From Boseongicola sp. (GTDB taxonomy: Bacteria; Pseudomonadota; Alphaproteobacteria; Rhodobacterales; Rhodobacteraceae), in the NCBI GenBank assembly GCA_013042895.1, contig JABDPD010000149.1, positions 1 to 6,486 on the forward strand: a stretch of DNA of 6,486 nucleotides, in the 5' to 3' direction. The position numbers and the translations under genes are program-made. This document shows positions 1-6,028 of this stretch, in pieces (within the stretch, counting starts at the first letter, position 1; the number at the start of each line of letters is the position of its first letter). The notes under the pieces were generated by a model that searched no databases, had not been told where the DNA came from, and was given only the letters and a program-made list of their open reading frames with translations.

Positions 1-1
1 C

Positions 2-835
2 CGTCTGCCTGGTGCTGTGATTCTCTCTGATGCGCAGAACCACGCTTCGATGATCGAGGGCATTCGCCACTCGCGCGCCGATAAAGTTCTGTGGAACCAT
101 AACGATCCGGAAGATCTGAACCGCAAACTGTCGGCAATCTCTGCTGACCGACCCAAGATCGTCGCCTTTGAAAGCGTCTATTCCATGGACGGCGACATCG
201 CACCGATCGAAGAGATCTGCGACGTCTCAGACGAGCACGGCGCGATGACTTATATCGACGAAGTGCATGCCGTTGGCATGTACGGACCTCGCGGCGGCGG
301 CGTTGCAGAAGAACGCGGCTTGATGGATCGGATCACGCTCATCGAAGGCACTTTGGGTAAAGCCTATGGCACTTTCGGCGGATACATTACCGGCTCTGCT
401 GCCATGTGTGACTTCATCCGTTCCTTTGCGAGTGGATTTATCTTTACAACCGCCCTACCCCCCGCTGTTGCGGCAGCGGCGACAGCATCGATAAGCCACC
501 TGAAGCGCTCGCAACTGGAACGCGCACGCCAAAGACGGCAAGTTGCGCTGCTGAGACGCCTGTTAGATGCGCGCGGCATCCCGCATATGCCAAACGAGAG
601 CCACATTATTCCTGTGATGATCGGTGATCCGGTGAAATGTCGGATGATTTCGGACATGTTGATGGATGATTGGGGCATTTATGTTCAACCGATCAACTAT
701 CCAACGGTTCCGAAGGGCACCGAGCGACTTCGCATCACGCCGTCACCGCTTCATACTGACGATGATATTGCATATCTTGTCGAGGCTCTTAATTCCCTAT
801 GGCAGCGGTGTGCCATTGCACGGGCAGTTGCCTAA
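2..835 (+). CDS. hemA: 5-aminolevulinate synthase, 5'-truncated by window edge
   Basis: This is the C-terminal part of a PLP-dependent 5-aminolevulinate synthase, which condenses glycine with succinyl-CoA to give 5-aminolevulinate, the first step of heme (and, where present, bacteriochlorophyll) synthesis by the C4 pathway in the cytoplasm. The frame is open from base 2 (residues [14 protein letters not shown]), so the GTG at 17 is an internal valine and the true start lies outside the window. Family blocks run in order: [39 protein letters not shown] (Asp codon 257-259, expected to contact the PLP ring nitrogen), EGTLGKAYG (PLP Schiff-base Lys codon 359-361), FIFTTALPP and [13 protein letters not shown]. 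About 277 residues of a family length near 400 are present, and the C-terminus looks complete. The similar KBL and BioF enzymes are less likely because these blocks are characteristic of ALAS. Some Rhodobacteraceae carry two ALAS genes (hemA and hemT), and the window cannot tell which copy this is. Plus-strand pseudoazurin follows after 79 bases. Confidence 0.95.
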   Translation, partial: RLPGAVILSDAQNHASMIEGIRHSRADKVLWNHNDPEDLNRKLSAISADRPKIVAFESVYSMDGDIAPIEEICDVSDEHGAMTYIDEVHAVGMYGPRGGGVAEERGLMDRITLIEGTLGKAYGTFGGYITGSAAMCDFIRSFASGFIFTTALPPAVAAAATASISHLKRSQLERARQRRQVALLRRLLDARGIPHMPNESHIIPVMIGDPVKCRMISDMLMDDWGIYVQPINYPTVPKGTERLRITPSPLHTDDDIAYLVEALNSLWQRCAIARAVA

Positions 836-865
836 TCGCAATCCGCACCTAAATCGACTTTTGAC

Positions 866-890
866 GAGCCAGGCAGGGCTGCGCTGGCTC
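866..890 (+). other. GC-rich hairpin between hemA-like gene and pseudoazurin
   Basis: The left arm GAGCCAG (866-872) pairs perfectly with CTGGCTC (884-890). Inside it, GCA (873-875) can pair with TGC (880-882), leaving one bulged G at 883. The hairpin ends 24 bases before the pseudoazurin start codon and just upstream of its ribosome binding site. No T-run follows, so it is not a standard intrinsic terminator. It could be a weak end for the aminolevulinate synthase transcript, an mRNA-stabilising 5' structure, or chance in GC-rich DNA. The structure is seen directly; any function is inference. Confidence 0.4.
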
Positions 891-900
891 CGGTGAAACT

Positions 901-907
901 GGAAGGA
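901..907 (+). promoter_or_regulatory. Ribosome binding site of pseudoazurin gene
   Basis: The purine-rich GGAAGGA lies 7 bases before the ATG at 915. It supports that start over any other in-frame codon and preserves the full signal peptide. Confidence 0.6.
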
Positions 908-914
908 AGTAGAT

Positions 915-1400
915 ATGAAAATCACTCGCCGTGACGGCTTAAAGATGCTTGGCGCAACTGCGCTGGTTTCCGTGCCTTTGAAAGCTTTGGCTGACGGACA
1001 CACAACACACACTGTCGAGATGCTAAACAAGGAACCCGATGGCCGCGAGCGTCAGGTCTTTAATCCACCCGTAATCAAAATCGCTGAAGGCGACGCAGTG
1101 AACTTCGTATCCACAGATCGCGGTCACAACTCGGCGTCCAACAAGGACATGCTCCCTAAAGGTGCAGAAGAGTGGAAAGGCGACATCAACGGCGATATCG
1201 AAGTCACCTTCACTGTCCCCGGCGTCTACGGCTACTTCTGCACACCTCACCAATCCGCCGGTATGGTTGGCTTGGTTCTGGTTGGTGACGTGACACAGGA
1301 ACAGATTGATGCCGCGAAAGAGGTGCGTCAGCGCGGCAAAGCGCGCGCGCGTTATGAAGACTACTTCGCAATCGCTGAAGAGATGATGGCTGGCGCCTAA
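915..1400 (+). CDS. Pseudoazurin (type 1 blue copper protein)
   Basis: This is a small periplasmic cupredoxin that shuttles single electrons, classically from the cytochrome bc1 branch to nitrite reductase, nitrous oxide reductase or other periplasmic acceptors. The four type 1 copper ligands are visible: His71 (in GHN) and Cys109, His112 and Met117 in YFCTPHQSAGM. All four are offset by 31 from the classic mature pseudoazurin ligands 40, 78, 81 and 86, which makes the family call firm. Residues 1-26 form a signal with TRRDGLK, close to the Tat consensus, a short hydrophobic stretch and an Ala-Leu-Ala cleavage site before DGHTTHTVEML. The mature protein is about 135 residues, with the charged helical C-terminal tail usual for pseudoazurins. 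A start at 915 is supported by a good ribosome binding site. No nitrite or nitrous oxide reductase gene is in the window, so its partner is unknown. No clear FNR-type box was seen upstream. It is followed by a strong hairpin terminator. Confidence 0.96.
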   Translation: MKITRRDGLKMLGATALVSVPLKALADGHTTHTVEMLNKEPDGRERQVFNPPVIKIAEGDAVNFVSTDRGHNSASNKDMLPKGAEEWKGDINGDIEVTFTVPGVYGYFCTPHQSAGMVGLVLVGDVTQEQIDAAKEVRQRGKARARYEDYFAIAEEMMAGA

Positions 1401-1417
1401 GCGCTAAGCGATATTTT

Positions 1418-1447
1418 AAGAAGGGCACCTATTTTGGTGCCCTTCTT
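1418..1447. terminator. Bidirectional intrinsic terminator-like hairpin
   Basis: The left arm AAGAAGGGCACC (1418-1429) and its exact complement at 1436-1447 form a 12-bp stem around the six-base loop TATTTT. It lies 17 bases after the pseudoazurin stop and 21 bases after the minus-strand stop of the isocitrate lyase-family gene, so it can terminate both convergent transcripts. The arm ends CTTCTT followed by CATTAT on the plus strand form only a weak U-tract, and the minus side is similar. The stem itself is strong. Confidence 0.85.
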
Positions 1448-1468
1448 CATTATCTTGCACCTCGGTCT

Positions 1469-2362
1469 CTATACCGAGCGATCACGCAAAGCATTGGCCC
1501 GCCGGTGGTAGTCGTCAAACCCGATCTGCGTCCTCAGGTCTGCGAAGTCCAATAGATGCCGCTGTGTATCTCTCCCTGCGGCAAGATCTGACAGAGTTGC
1601 ATTCATTGCCTTCATCGCAGCGGAAAGCAGTGTCAACGGATAAGCTGCGATAGAAAATCCAAGCTCTTCAAGGTCGTCAGGCGGCAGAATGGGAGTTTGG
1701 CCACCTTCAAGCATATTCGCCATGTGGTGGCCGTCGACGGATTGGCAAATCGCTGCCATCTCATCCCTTGTGTAAGGCTCCTCAACAAAGAGAATATCCG
1801 CTCCAATTTTGGCGAAGGCTTCTGCCCGATACAGGGCCTCGTCCAATCCGCGCTCTCGACGCGCGTCTGTCCGGGCAAGGATTAGGATATCGTCGCTTGA
1901 CCTCGCCTCAACGGCTGCTTGAATACGCTCTAGGGCTTCGTTGCGATCTACCACGCTTTTACCTTCGGTATGCCCGCATCGCTTGGGAGCGACCTGATCT
2001 TCTATCATCACGGCCGCGCACCCCGCCCGTGCAAAGCCCGAAACCGTGCGCATTACGTTCATCGGATTTCCATAGCCTGTATCGCCGTCGGCCATCATCG
2101 GGATGGTCAACGGTTGCATCGCATTGCGAGCCTGATCGAGTACTTCGCCGTAACTCATAAGCCCGGTATCCGGCTCGCCGAGCCTTGACGCTGATGCGCT
2201 GAAACCTGACAAGAATGTCAGCTCAAAACCGGCTTGCTCAATCAGTTTCGCGGACAAGGCATCAAAGCAGCACGGCATTTTCAGCAGCTTCCCTTGCGCA
2301 AGTAATCCACGCAATCGGTCCGCCATCGGGTTCTTCGTAGGTAGTGACATGTTCAGGCCCAT
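1469..2362 (-). CDS. Isocitrate lyase/PEP mutase superfamily protein
   Basis: A 297-residue alpha/beta-barrel enzyme of the isocitrate lyase / phosphoenolpyruvate mutase superfamily, which makes or breaks C-C or P-C bonds next to a 2-oxo acid carboxylate with Mg2+. Visible in order: SGFSAS (52-57), the metal-binding ADGDTGYG block (91-98, Asp92 and Asp94), IED (120-122), the lyase loop KRCGH with putative catalytic Cys129, ARTDAR (163-168), and NMLEGGQTP (216-224). The KRCGH cysteine argues for a lyase or hydrolase over a true PEP mutase. NMLEGG, rather than the NITEFG of PrpB, points to the 2,3-dimethylmalate lyase / oxaloacetate-hydrolysing (petal death protein) branch. Exact substrate cannot be read from sequence. 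Start: ATG at 2362 has a weak GAGA upstream, and an in-frame ATG at 2350 would shorten it by four residues with no clearly better site. It lies 68 bases after the zinc operon on the same strand and may be read through from it or have its own promoter. No convincing promoter was found. Confidence 0.9.
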   Translation of the reverse strand: MGLNMSLPTKNPMADRLRGLLAQGKLLKMPCCFDALSAKLIEQAGFELTFLSGFSASASRLGEPDTGLMSYGEVLDQARNAMQPLTIPMMADGDTGYGNPMNVMRTVSGFARAGCAAVMIEDQVAPKRCGHTEGKSVVDRNEALERIQAAVEARSSDDILILARTDARRERGLDEALYRAEAFAKIGADILFVEEPYTRDEMAAICQSVDGHHMANMLEGGQTPILPPDDLEELGFSIAAYPLTLLSAAMKAMNATLSDLAAGRDTQRHLLDFADLRTQIGFDDYHRRANALRDRSV

Positions 2363-2430
2363 CTGTTCTCAGCCAAGAGTATTGCCCATGTTCCATGGTT
2401 GGGAAACCAAACAACGGCCAACTCTCACAC

Positions 2431-2937
2431 CTAGGTATAGGGCTCGATCCTATCTGCAGACAAAGCATAGCCGACCTCGGCCAACTGTGTCCGTATAGAT
2501 GTCGTACCGAACATACCGATCACATTTACAGGCTCGTAGAGGCCCTTGCTTTCAAATGGCTCACTCACAGTTACCAAAACTAGTTGGTTCGCCGGCGGCG
2601 GCGGGACATGAACGCAAGCCCCAACAAACGGGACCAGTATGAACGCCGACACGCCTTGTCCGCTGAAATCGAGCGGAACAACAAATCCCGGAAGTCGAAC
2701 GATCTTGCCGTTCCAATCGGTTCTGACACCTGTCGACGCGGATTGCTGGCTTGCAAGAGCAGTTTCATCGTGCGGGATTAGACCCTGAAGGACATTGGGA
2801 ACAAACGTTTGGCCCTCAGGAAGCAGGTCTTCCCACTCCAGATCAATGAAATCCTCCGCCAGAGCTGGATCAGACAACAGCGAAACGGCTGCCATACCCA
2901 GCAGCACTTCGCGTCGCGCCAAAGCACGGGTTACCAC
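2431..2937 (-). CDS. DUF3299 family periplasmic protein (second copy), GTG start
   Basis: The last gene of the zinc operon encodes a 168-residue protein of the DUF3299 family, whose biochemical role is not established. The signal region ALARREVLLGMAAV has a twin arginine (residues 8-9), and PALA before ED (after residue 27) is a likely cleavage site. The core has ILVPFVGACVHVPPPPANQ, with Cys108, His110, a four-proline run and Asn117-Gln118, a block shared with the gene upstream and possibly metal-binding. I chose the GTG at 2937: it overlaps the upstream stop by 7 bases (GAGTGGTAA) and has GGAAA (2945-2949) 7 bases before it. An upstream ATG at 3060 would add 41 residues with no signal-like sequence and overlap the neighbour by 130 bases. 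With the chosen start both copies are exactly 168 residues, which supports it and suggests tandem duplication. DUF3299 genes recur beside ABC transporters and ZrgA, so a helper role in metal handling is inferred. Confidence 0.85.
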   Translation of the reverse strand: MVTRALARREVLLGMAAVSLLSDPALAEDFIDLEWEDLLPEGQTFVPNVLQGLIPHDETALASQQSASTGVRTDWNGKIVRLPGFVVPLDFSGQGVSAFILVPFVGACVHVPPPPANQLVLVTVSEPFESKGLYEPVNVIGMFGTTSIRTQLAEVGYALSADRIEPYT

Positions 2938-3437
2938 TCGTAAATTTCCATGCTTTCGGCCAGCAAAGCATAGCCTGTTTCCGCGATTTCCGTTGACATC
3001 AACTGAGTGCTCATTCGACCCACCACCCAAACCGGTTCCCACAAATTGTCGCTTGGCCATGGATCAACCGTGCGCACCAAAACCAACTGATTTGGCGGCG
3101 GTGGAGGCGTGTGAATACAAGCCCCAATATAGGGAACAAGGATGAACTCGGTCACACCTTCTGATCCAAGTTCCAGCGGAATGATGAAGCCGGGCATACG
3201 GATCAACGCACCATGCAAATCCGCGTTCAGCTTCGTTGCATTCGCATCATAGATCGGCGCCCAGGTATCATTAACTTCGTCAAGCTCGCCTTCACCGATG
3301 ATTTCCGCGTAAGGCACACCGGGAGGAATAAGATCATCCCAGGAAATTTCCCGAGGCGTCGCAGCAAAACCAATTCGGGGGAACGAGACCCCAGCAATAC
3401 CAAATGCTAATAGATTTCTTCGACTGATGCGCGTCAT
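2931..3437 (-). CDS. DUF3299 family periplasmic protein (first copy)
   Basis: A 168-residue DUF3299 protein. Its N-terminus has a very good Tat signal, ISRRNLLAFGIAG (twin Arg 6-7), followed by a hydrophobic stretch and a probable cleavage site near GFA-ATP (about residue 25), so it is probably exported to the periplasm, perhaps already folded or carrying a cofactor. The core contains ALIRMPGFIIPLEL, FILVPYIGACIHTPPPPPNQLV (Cys107, His109, five prolines, Asn116-Gln117) and LWEPVWVVG. The Cys-x-His-x-Pro-rich block is a candidate metal or cofactor site, but this is inference. The ATG start overlaps the permease stop in an ATGA, so translation is coupled, and no strong ribosome binding site is visible. 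The next gene is a diverged second copy. The role is unknown; the context implies a periplasmic partner of the FtsX-type transporter or of ZrgA. Confidence 0.92.
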   Translation of the reverse strand: MTRISRRNLLAFGIAGVSFPRIGFAATPREISWDDLIPPGVPYAEIIGEGELDEVNDTWAPIYDANATKLNADLHGALIRMPGFIIPLELGSEGVTEFILVPYIGACIHTPPPPPNQLVLVRTVDPWPSDNLWEPVWVVGRMSTQLMSTEIAETGYALLAESMEIYEW

Positions 3438-4684
3438 GATCTAACGACCATACCATCGGCAAGGGAAAGACGATAGGCACGCAACGCCGGGATCATGCTC
3501 ACAATTGCGCCAGCAGCGACAACCGCCAGAAGCACCAGGGCTTCTCTAATCGCAGGTGGATCAATCGGCAAAAACAGCCCGAAGGCGCTGTCGATGATGG
3601 GTTGCGCGATGAAAAGTCCAAGATAAAGCAACCCAAGGCCCAGAACAGCCCCCGCCGCCGCCGTGAGGATTGCTTCCAGAATGAGAAGTCCAAGAATGGC
3701 CATCGGGCTGGCCCCCATCGCTCGGAAAATGGCCATCTCGCGACGCCGCTCATTCAGACTGGAAAAGATCGTCGCCATCATACCAATTAGCGCTGTCACA
3801 ACGACCATCACCGAAACCGCCAACAATGCGGTCTCCGCAATGCCTACGATCCCCCAAAGCTCCTGCAAGGCAACCCCGGGCAGAATGGCCAAAAGCGGCT
3901 CCTCTGGATACTCGTTGATGGCTCTTTGTAACGAAAAAGTCTGAAGTGGGCTTTCGACACCTATCAGCGCAGCGGTAATCGCCTTCGGAGTAAGATCCAT
4001 CTGTCGTATCTGATCAACCGGCGTGGTTTGACCGGGAATCCTGGCACCTCTTTGCCAGTCAACGTGAATAGCCTCGATCGCCTCCATCGACACAATCACA
4101 GTCCGATCGACGGGTGTACCCGTCTTCTCTAATATGCCCGACACCTGAAACGGCTGATCCTTGTGTTCAGTGAAGGACGCCAAACCATGGGCCACCACAA
4201 TCGGGTCGCCAACGCCGTACCCCAAGGACTGAGCAACGTCGTGACCGATTACGGTATCAAAAAGGTCGTCCATGACGACCCCTTCACCAAACCCAAGACT
4301 CCGCCCCTGCCGGTACATATAGTGTTCAAAAAAGGCCGACGTCGTACCCATGACCCGGAACTGTCGATGACTGTCGCCAAGAGAAATGGGAACGATCCAA
4401 TCGATCTCAGGTCGGCTGGCCAGATCCTGATAGCTTTCCCAAGTGACGTTGTTTGTGGCATTGCCAATACGAAACACTGAGTAGAGTAAAAGCTGAACCG
4501 AGCCCGACCGAGCTCCGACAATCAGGTCAGTGCCCGAGATCGTGTCTGCAAAACTCGCCTTAGCTCCTGTACGCACTTTCTCGACACCAAGGAACAAAGC
4601 AACCGACAAGCCAATGGCAAGCACGGTCATGCCAACGGTAAGGCCTCGCGCCACAAGCGAGGCCGCTGCCAGTCGCAAAATCAT
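3434..4684 (-). CDS. FtsX-like ABC transporter permease
   Basis: A 416-residue inner-membrane protein of the FtsX / MacB / LolC-E fold: one N-terminal membrane helix (about 14-33), a large periplasmic domain of the MacB core type (about 35-278), then three C-terminal helices (about 280-308, 327-360 and 382-402). The cytoplasmic segment NERRREMAIFRAMGA (311-325), just after helix 2, is the usual coupling region to the ATPase. Such transporters work by mechanotransmission, moving periplasmic domains by ATP cycling, and classically do not carry substrate across the membrane through a channel. Here the neighbours point to zinc. The ATG overlaps the ATPase stop in an ATGA and is preceded by GGAGG (4689-4693), giving a solid start. 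The 3' end overlaps the DUF3299 start in a second ATGA. As a single four-helix subunit it would be expected to act as a dimer. A lipoprotein-release role (LolC/E) is a less likely alternative. Confidence 0.92.
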   Translation of the reverse strand: MILRLAAASLVARGLTVGMTVLAIGLSVALFLGVEKVRTGAKASFADTISGTDLIVGARSGSVQLLLYSVFRIGNATNNVTWESYQDLASRPEIDWIVPISLGDSHRQFRVMGTTSAFFEHYMYRQGRSLGFGEGVVMDDLFDTVIGHDVAQSLGYGVGDPIVVAHGLASFTEHKDQPFQVSGILEKTGTPVDRTVIVSMEAIEAIHVDWQRGARIPGQTTPVDQIRQMDLTPKAITAALIGVESPLQTFSLQRAINEYPEEPLLAILPGVALQELWGIVGIAETALLAVSVMVVVTALIGMMATIFSSLNERRREMAIFRAMGASPMAILGLLILEAILTAAAGAVLGLGLLYLGLFIAQPIIDSAFGLFLPIDPPAIREALVLLAVVAAGAIVSMIPALRAYRLSLADGMVVRS

Positions 4685-5379
4685 GCCACCTCCCTCTCGA
4701 TAGTCACGATTTCAGACATCCTGACCACCCGATCAAACCGCTCTCCAAGACGCGGATCGTGGCTTACCATCAAAAGCGTCGACGCTTGCACCTTTACCTG
4801 ATCGAACATCAGATCGAGGAAATTCGCCTGCGCAGTTTCGTCTAGCGAAGACGTAGGCTCGTCAGCAATAAGAATGGGCGGCTGACCAATGAGCGCACGC
4901 GCCACAGCGACACGTTGCTGCTGCCCAACACTGAGCGTAGCCGCTTTGGACTCGACCACTCCCTCCGGCAAACCCAATGCACGGCAGAGCCCCTCCGCCT
5001 CACGCCTTGCATCGGTACAGCGACCTTTTCGATCCGGCGCAAATCTCAATGGCAATAGGATGTTGTCGGCAACCGAGCCGAAGGGAAGAAGATTGAACTG
5101 CTGAAACACCACGCCGATCTGCTCGGCCCGGAACCGATCCCGTGACCAGCCAGACAAGGTTTTCAAATCCGTTCCACCGACCACGACAACACCAGAATCT
5201 GCAAGAACAGTGCCACAGATCAACGAAAGAAGCGTCGACTTCCCCGAGCCACTCTCGCCAAGGAGAAGAACGGTTTCGCCGGACGCCACCGAGAACTCAG
5301 GTACAGCGATAGAAAAGGAGGTCCGCCCCGGCCAGCGAAAGCGAACATCCTTTAGCTCAATGATACCACTGTCACCCAA
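4681..5379 (-). CDS. ABC transporter ATP-binding protein, LolD/MacB type, TTG start
   Basis: A 232-residue cytoplasmic ATPase that powers the FtsX-like permease downstream. Visible motifs: Walker A GESGSGKST (41-49), Q-loop VFQQFN (91-96), ABC signature LSVGQQQR (149-156), Walker B ILIADEP (169-175), D-loop SSLD (177-180) and the H-loop His207 in VSHD. The family core normally begins at IELKDVRF. The most plausible start is TTG at 5379, 2 bases after the ZrgA stop codon (TGA). No ATG or GTG lies in frame nearby (CTG six bases upstream and ATT at residue 7 are the alternatives), and no clear Shine-Dalgarno sequence precedes TTG, so translation probably relies on ribosomes ending zrgA. The ATPase stop overlaps the permease start (ATGA). 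Sequence resembles LolD and MacB ATPases; the surrounding genes rather than the protein itself suggest zinc. Confidence 0.94.
   Translation of the reverse strand: MGDSGIIELKDVRFRWPGRTSFSIAVPEFSVASGETVLLLGESGSGKSTLLSLICGTVLADSGVVVVGGTDLKTLSGWSRDRFRAEQIGVVFQQFNLLPFGSVADNILLPLRFAPDRKGRCTDARREAEGLCRALGLPEGVVESKAATLSVGQQQRVAVARALIGQPPILIADEPTSSLDETAQANFLDLMFDQVKVQASTLLMVSHDPRLGERFDRVVRMSEIVTIEREVA
4689..4693 (-). promoter_or_regulatory. Ribosome binding site of FtsX-like permease
   Basis: GGAGG on the minus strand lies inside the ATPase coding end, 4 bases before the permease ATG. It is part of an extended GAGGGAGG purine run (4689-4696). Together with the ATGA overlap it fixes the permease start. 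Confidence 0.6.
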
Positions 5380-5381
5380 GC

Positions 5382-5996
5382 TCAGAACATACCGCGCAAA
5401 TCGAGCGTCGGTTCGTTGCGCTCAACTTCAAAGGCTTGCGCGCCCGATGCGGTCACAATCTGCACCTCCAACTCACGCGCATTCCCGAAAGCGCCAAAAT
5501 AGGCAAACGTGACCTTGGAAAGCGCGCCCGCGTTGCCGCAGTTCAATGTGTATTCGGCATGGAACTCTGTGTGGTTTGCTTCACGCGCGTGTTCTTCGTC
5601 ATGGTCATGTTCTTTGTCATGATCGTGGTCATCAGCATGGTCTTCATCGTGATCATGTTCCCCAACATGGTCGTCATGCTCTTCTTCGCTTTCCAGAGCA
5701 GCACTGGCCTGAACCACTGTGCACTCAGCGGCGGCAGGCATAACAAACAACTCCAAGGGTCGAGCAAGTGTTGCTACAGCAGCATCAATCGCTGCCCGGT
5801 CCTCAGAACTTTCTGCTTCATACTCAAAACCCACGATATCGGCACCCGGCGCATGAAGCTCCATAGCTACGGTGCCGCCTTCAATCGCAATGTTAAGCTC
5901 CCCTACTCCATGTTCGTGACTGTCCAACTCCCGGGTTTCTTCCGCGAGCGCAGGGGATGCGATCGCGACGAGCGCAACGGGTAATAATCTCTTCAT
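5382..5996 (-). CDS. zrgA: ZrgA-like histidine-rich periplasmic zinc protein (DUF2796)
   Basis: A 204-residue exported protein of the ZrgA / DUF2796 family, tied in Vibrio to zinc uptake with partner ABC genes. A Sec signal peptide is clear: MKRLLPVALVAIASPALA (1-18), cleaved before EETRELDSHEHGVGELN. The conserved HEHG (27-30) block follows. Residues 107-146 are an Asp/Glu/His tract with 12 histidines in about 40 residues, an obvious Zn(II)- or Ni/Cu-binding region, probably flexible. Cys92 and Cys153 could form a disulfide. The C-terminal part (about 150-204) contains SKVTFAYFGAFGNARELEVQ and is well ordered in the family. Its role as periplasmic metal capture is inferred from composition and context. 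The start at 5996 has GGAG (6005-6008) upstream. It lies 32 bases after zur with no promoter in the gap, so the two are probably co-transcribed. The following ATPase start is 2 bases after its stop. Confidence 0.92.
   Translation of the reverse strand: MKRLLPVALVAIASPALAEETRELDSHEHGVGELNIAIEGGTVAMELHAPGADIVGFEYEAESSEDRAAIDAAVATLARPLELFVMPAAAECTVVQASAALESEEEHDDHVGEHDHDEDHADDHDHDKEHDHDEEHAREANHTEFHAEYTLNCGNAGALSKVTFAYFGAFGNARELEVQIVTASGAQAFEVERNEPTLDLRGMF
5559..5678 (-). repeat. Low-complexity His/Asp/Glu-coding tract in zrgA
   Basis: Imperfect short repeats of GATCAT / CATGAT-like hexamers encode the HDHDEDH-type run of ZrgA (residues 107-146). On the plus strand this reads as repeats such as GTCATGTT and ATGGTCATG. 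Such simple repeats can expand or contract by slippage, so the histidine count may differ between strains. The repetition is seen directly; variability is inference. Confidence 0.65.
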
Positions 5997-6004
5997 AAGA
6001 TAAT

Positions 6005-6008
6005 CTCC
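6005..6008 (-). promoter_or_regulatory. Ribosome binding site of zrgA
   Basis: GGAG (in TTGGAGA) on the minus strand lies 8 bases before the zrgA ATG at 5996 and supports that start. Confidence 0.55.
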
Positions 6009-6028
6009 AACGGTGTTTCTGATATGAC

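Noticed and set aside
364..678. 104-residue minus-strand frame inside the aminolevulinate synthase gene
   Set aside because: It is antisense to strongly conserved ALAS blocks and has no ribosome binding site or recognisable domain.
777..914. Promoter or FNR-type box for the pseudoazurin gene
   Set aside because: Only poor -35/-10 pairs (3 of 6 each) and no TTGAT-N4-ATCAA-like dyad were found.
1768..2160. 130-residue plus-strand frame inside the isocitrate lyase-family gene
   Set aside because: It lies fully antisense to a gene with clear catalytic motifs, and its protein is Arg/Pro-rich without recognisable domains.
2386..2410. Two small inverted repeats (CCATG-TTC-CATGG and TTGG-GAAA-CCAA) as a terminator for the zinc operon
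   Set aside because: The stems are only 5 and 4 bp and neither is followed by a T-run on the minus strand, so they are too weak to call.
2938..3060. N-terminal extension of the second DUF3299 protein starting at ATG 3060
   Set aside because: It overlaps the upstream gene by 130 bases, encodes a sequence without signal-peptide character, and would bury the Tat-like signal. The GTG at 2937 has a ribosome binding site and gives the same length as the paralogue.
5436..5984. 182-residue plus-strand open frame opposite zrgA
   Set aside because: It is an antisense shadow of the His-rich tract (runs of Val, Met, Phe from repeated GTCATG), with no start signals or family resemblance.
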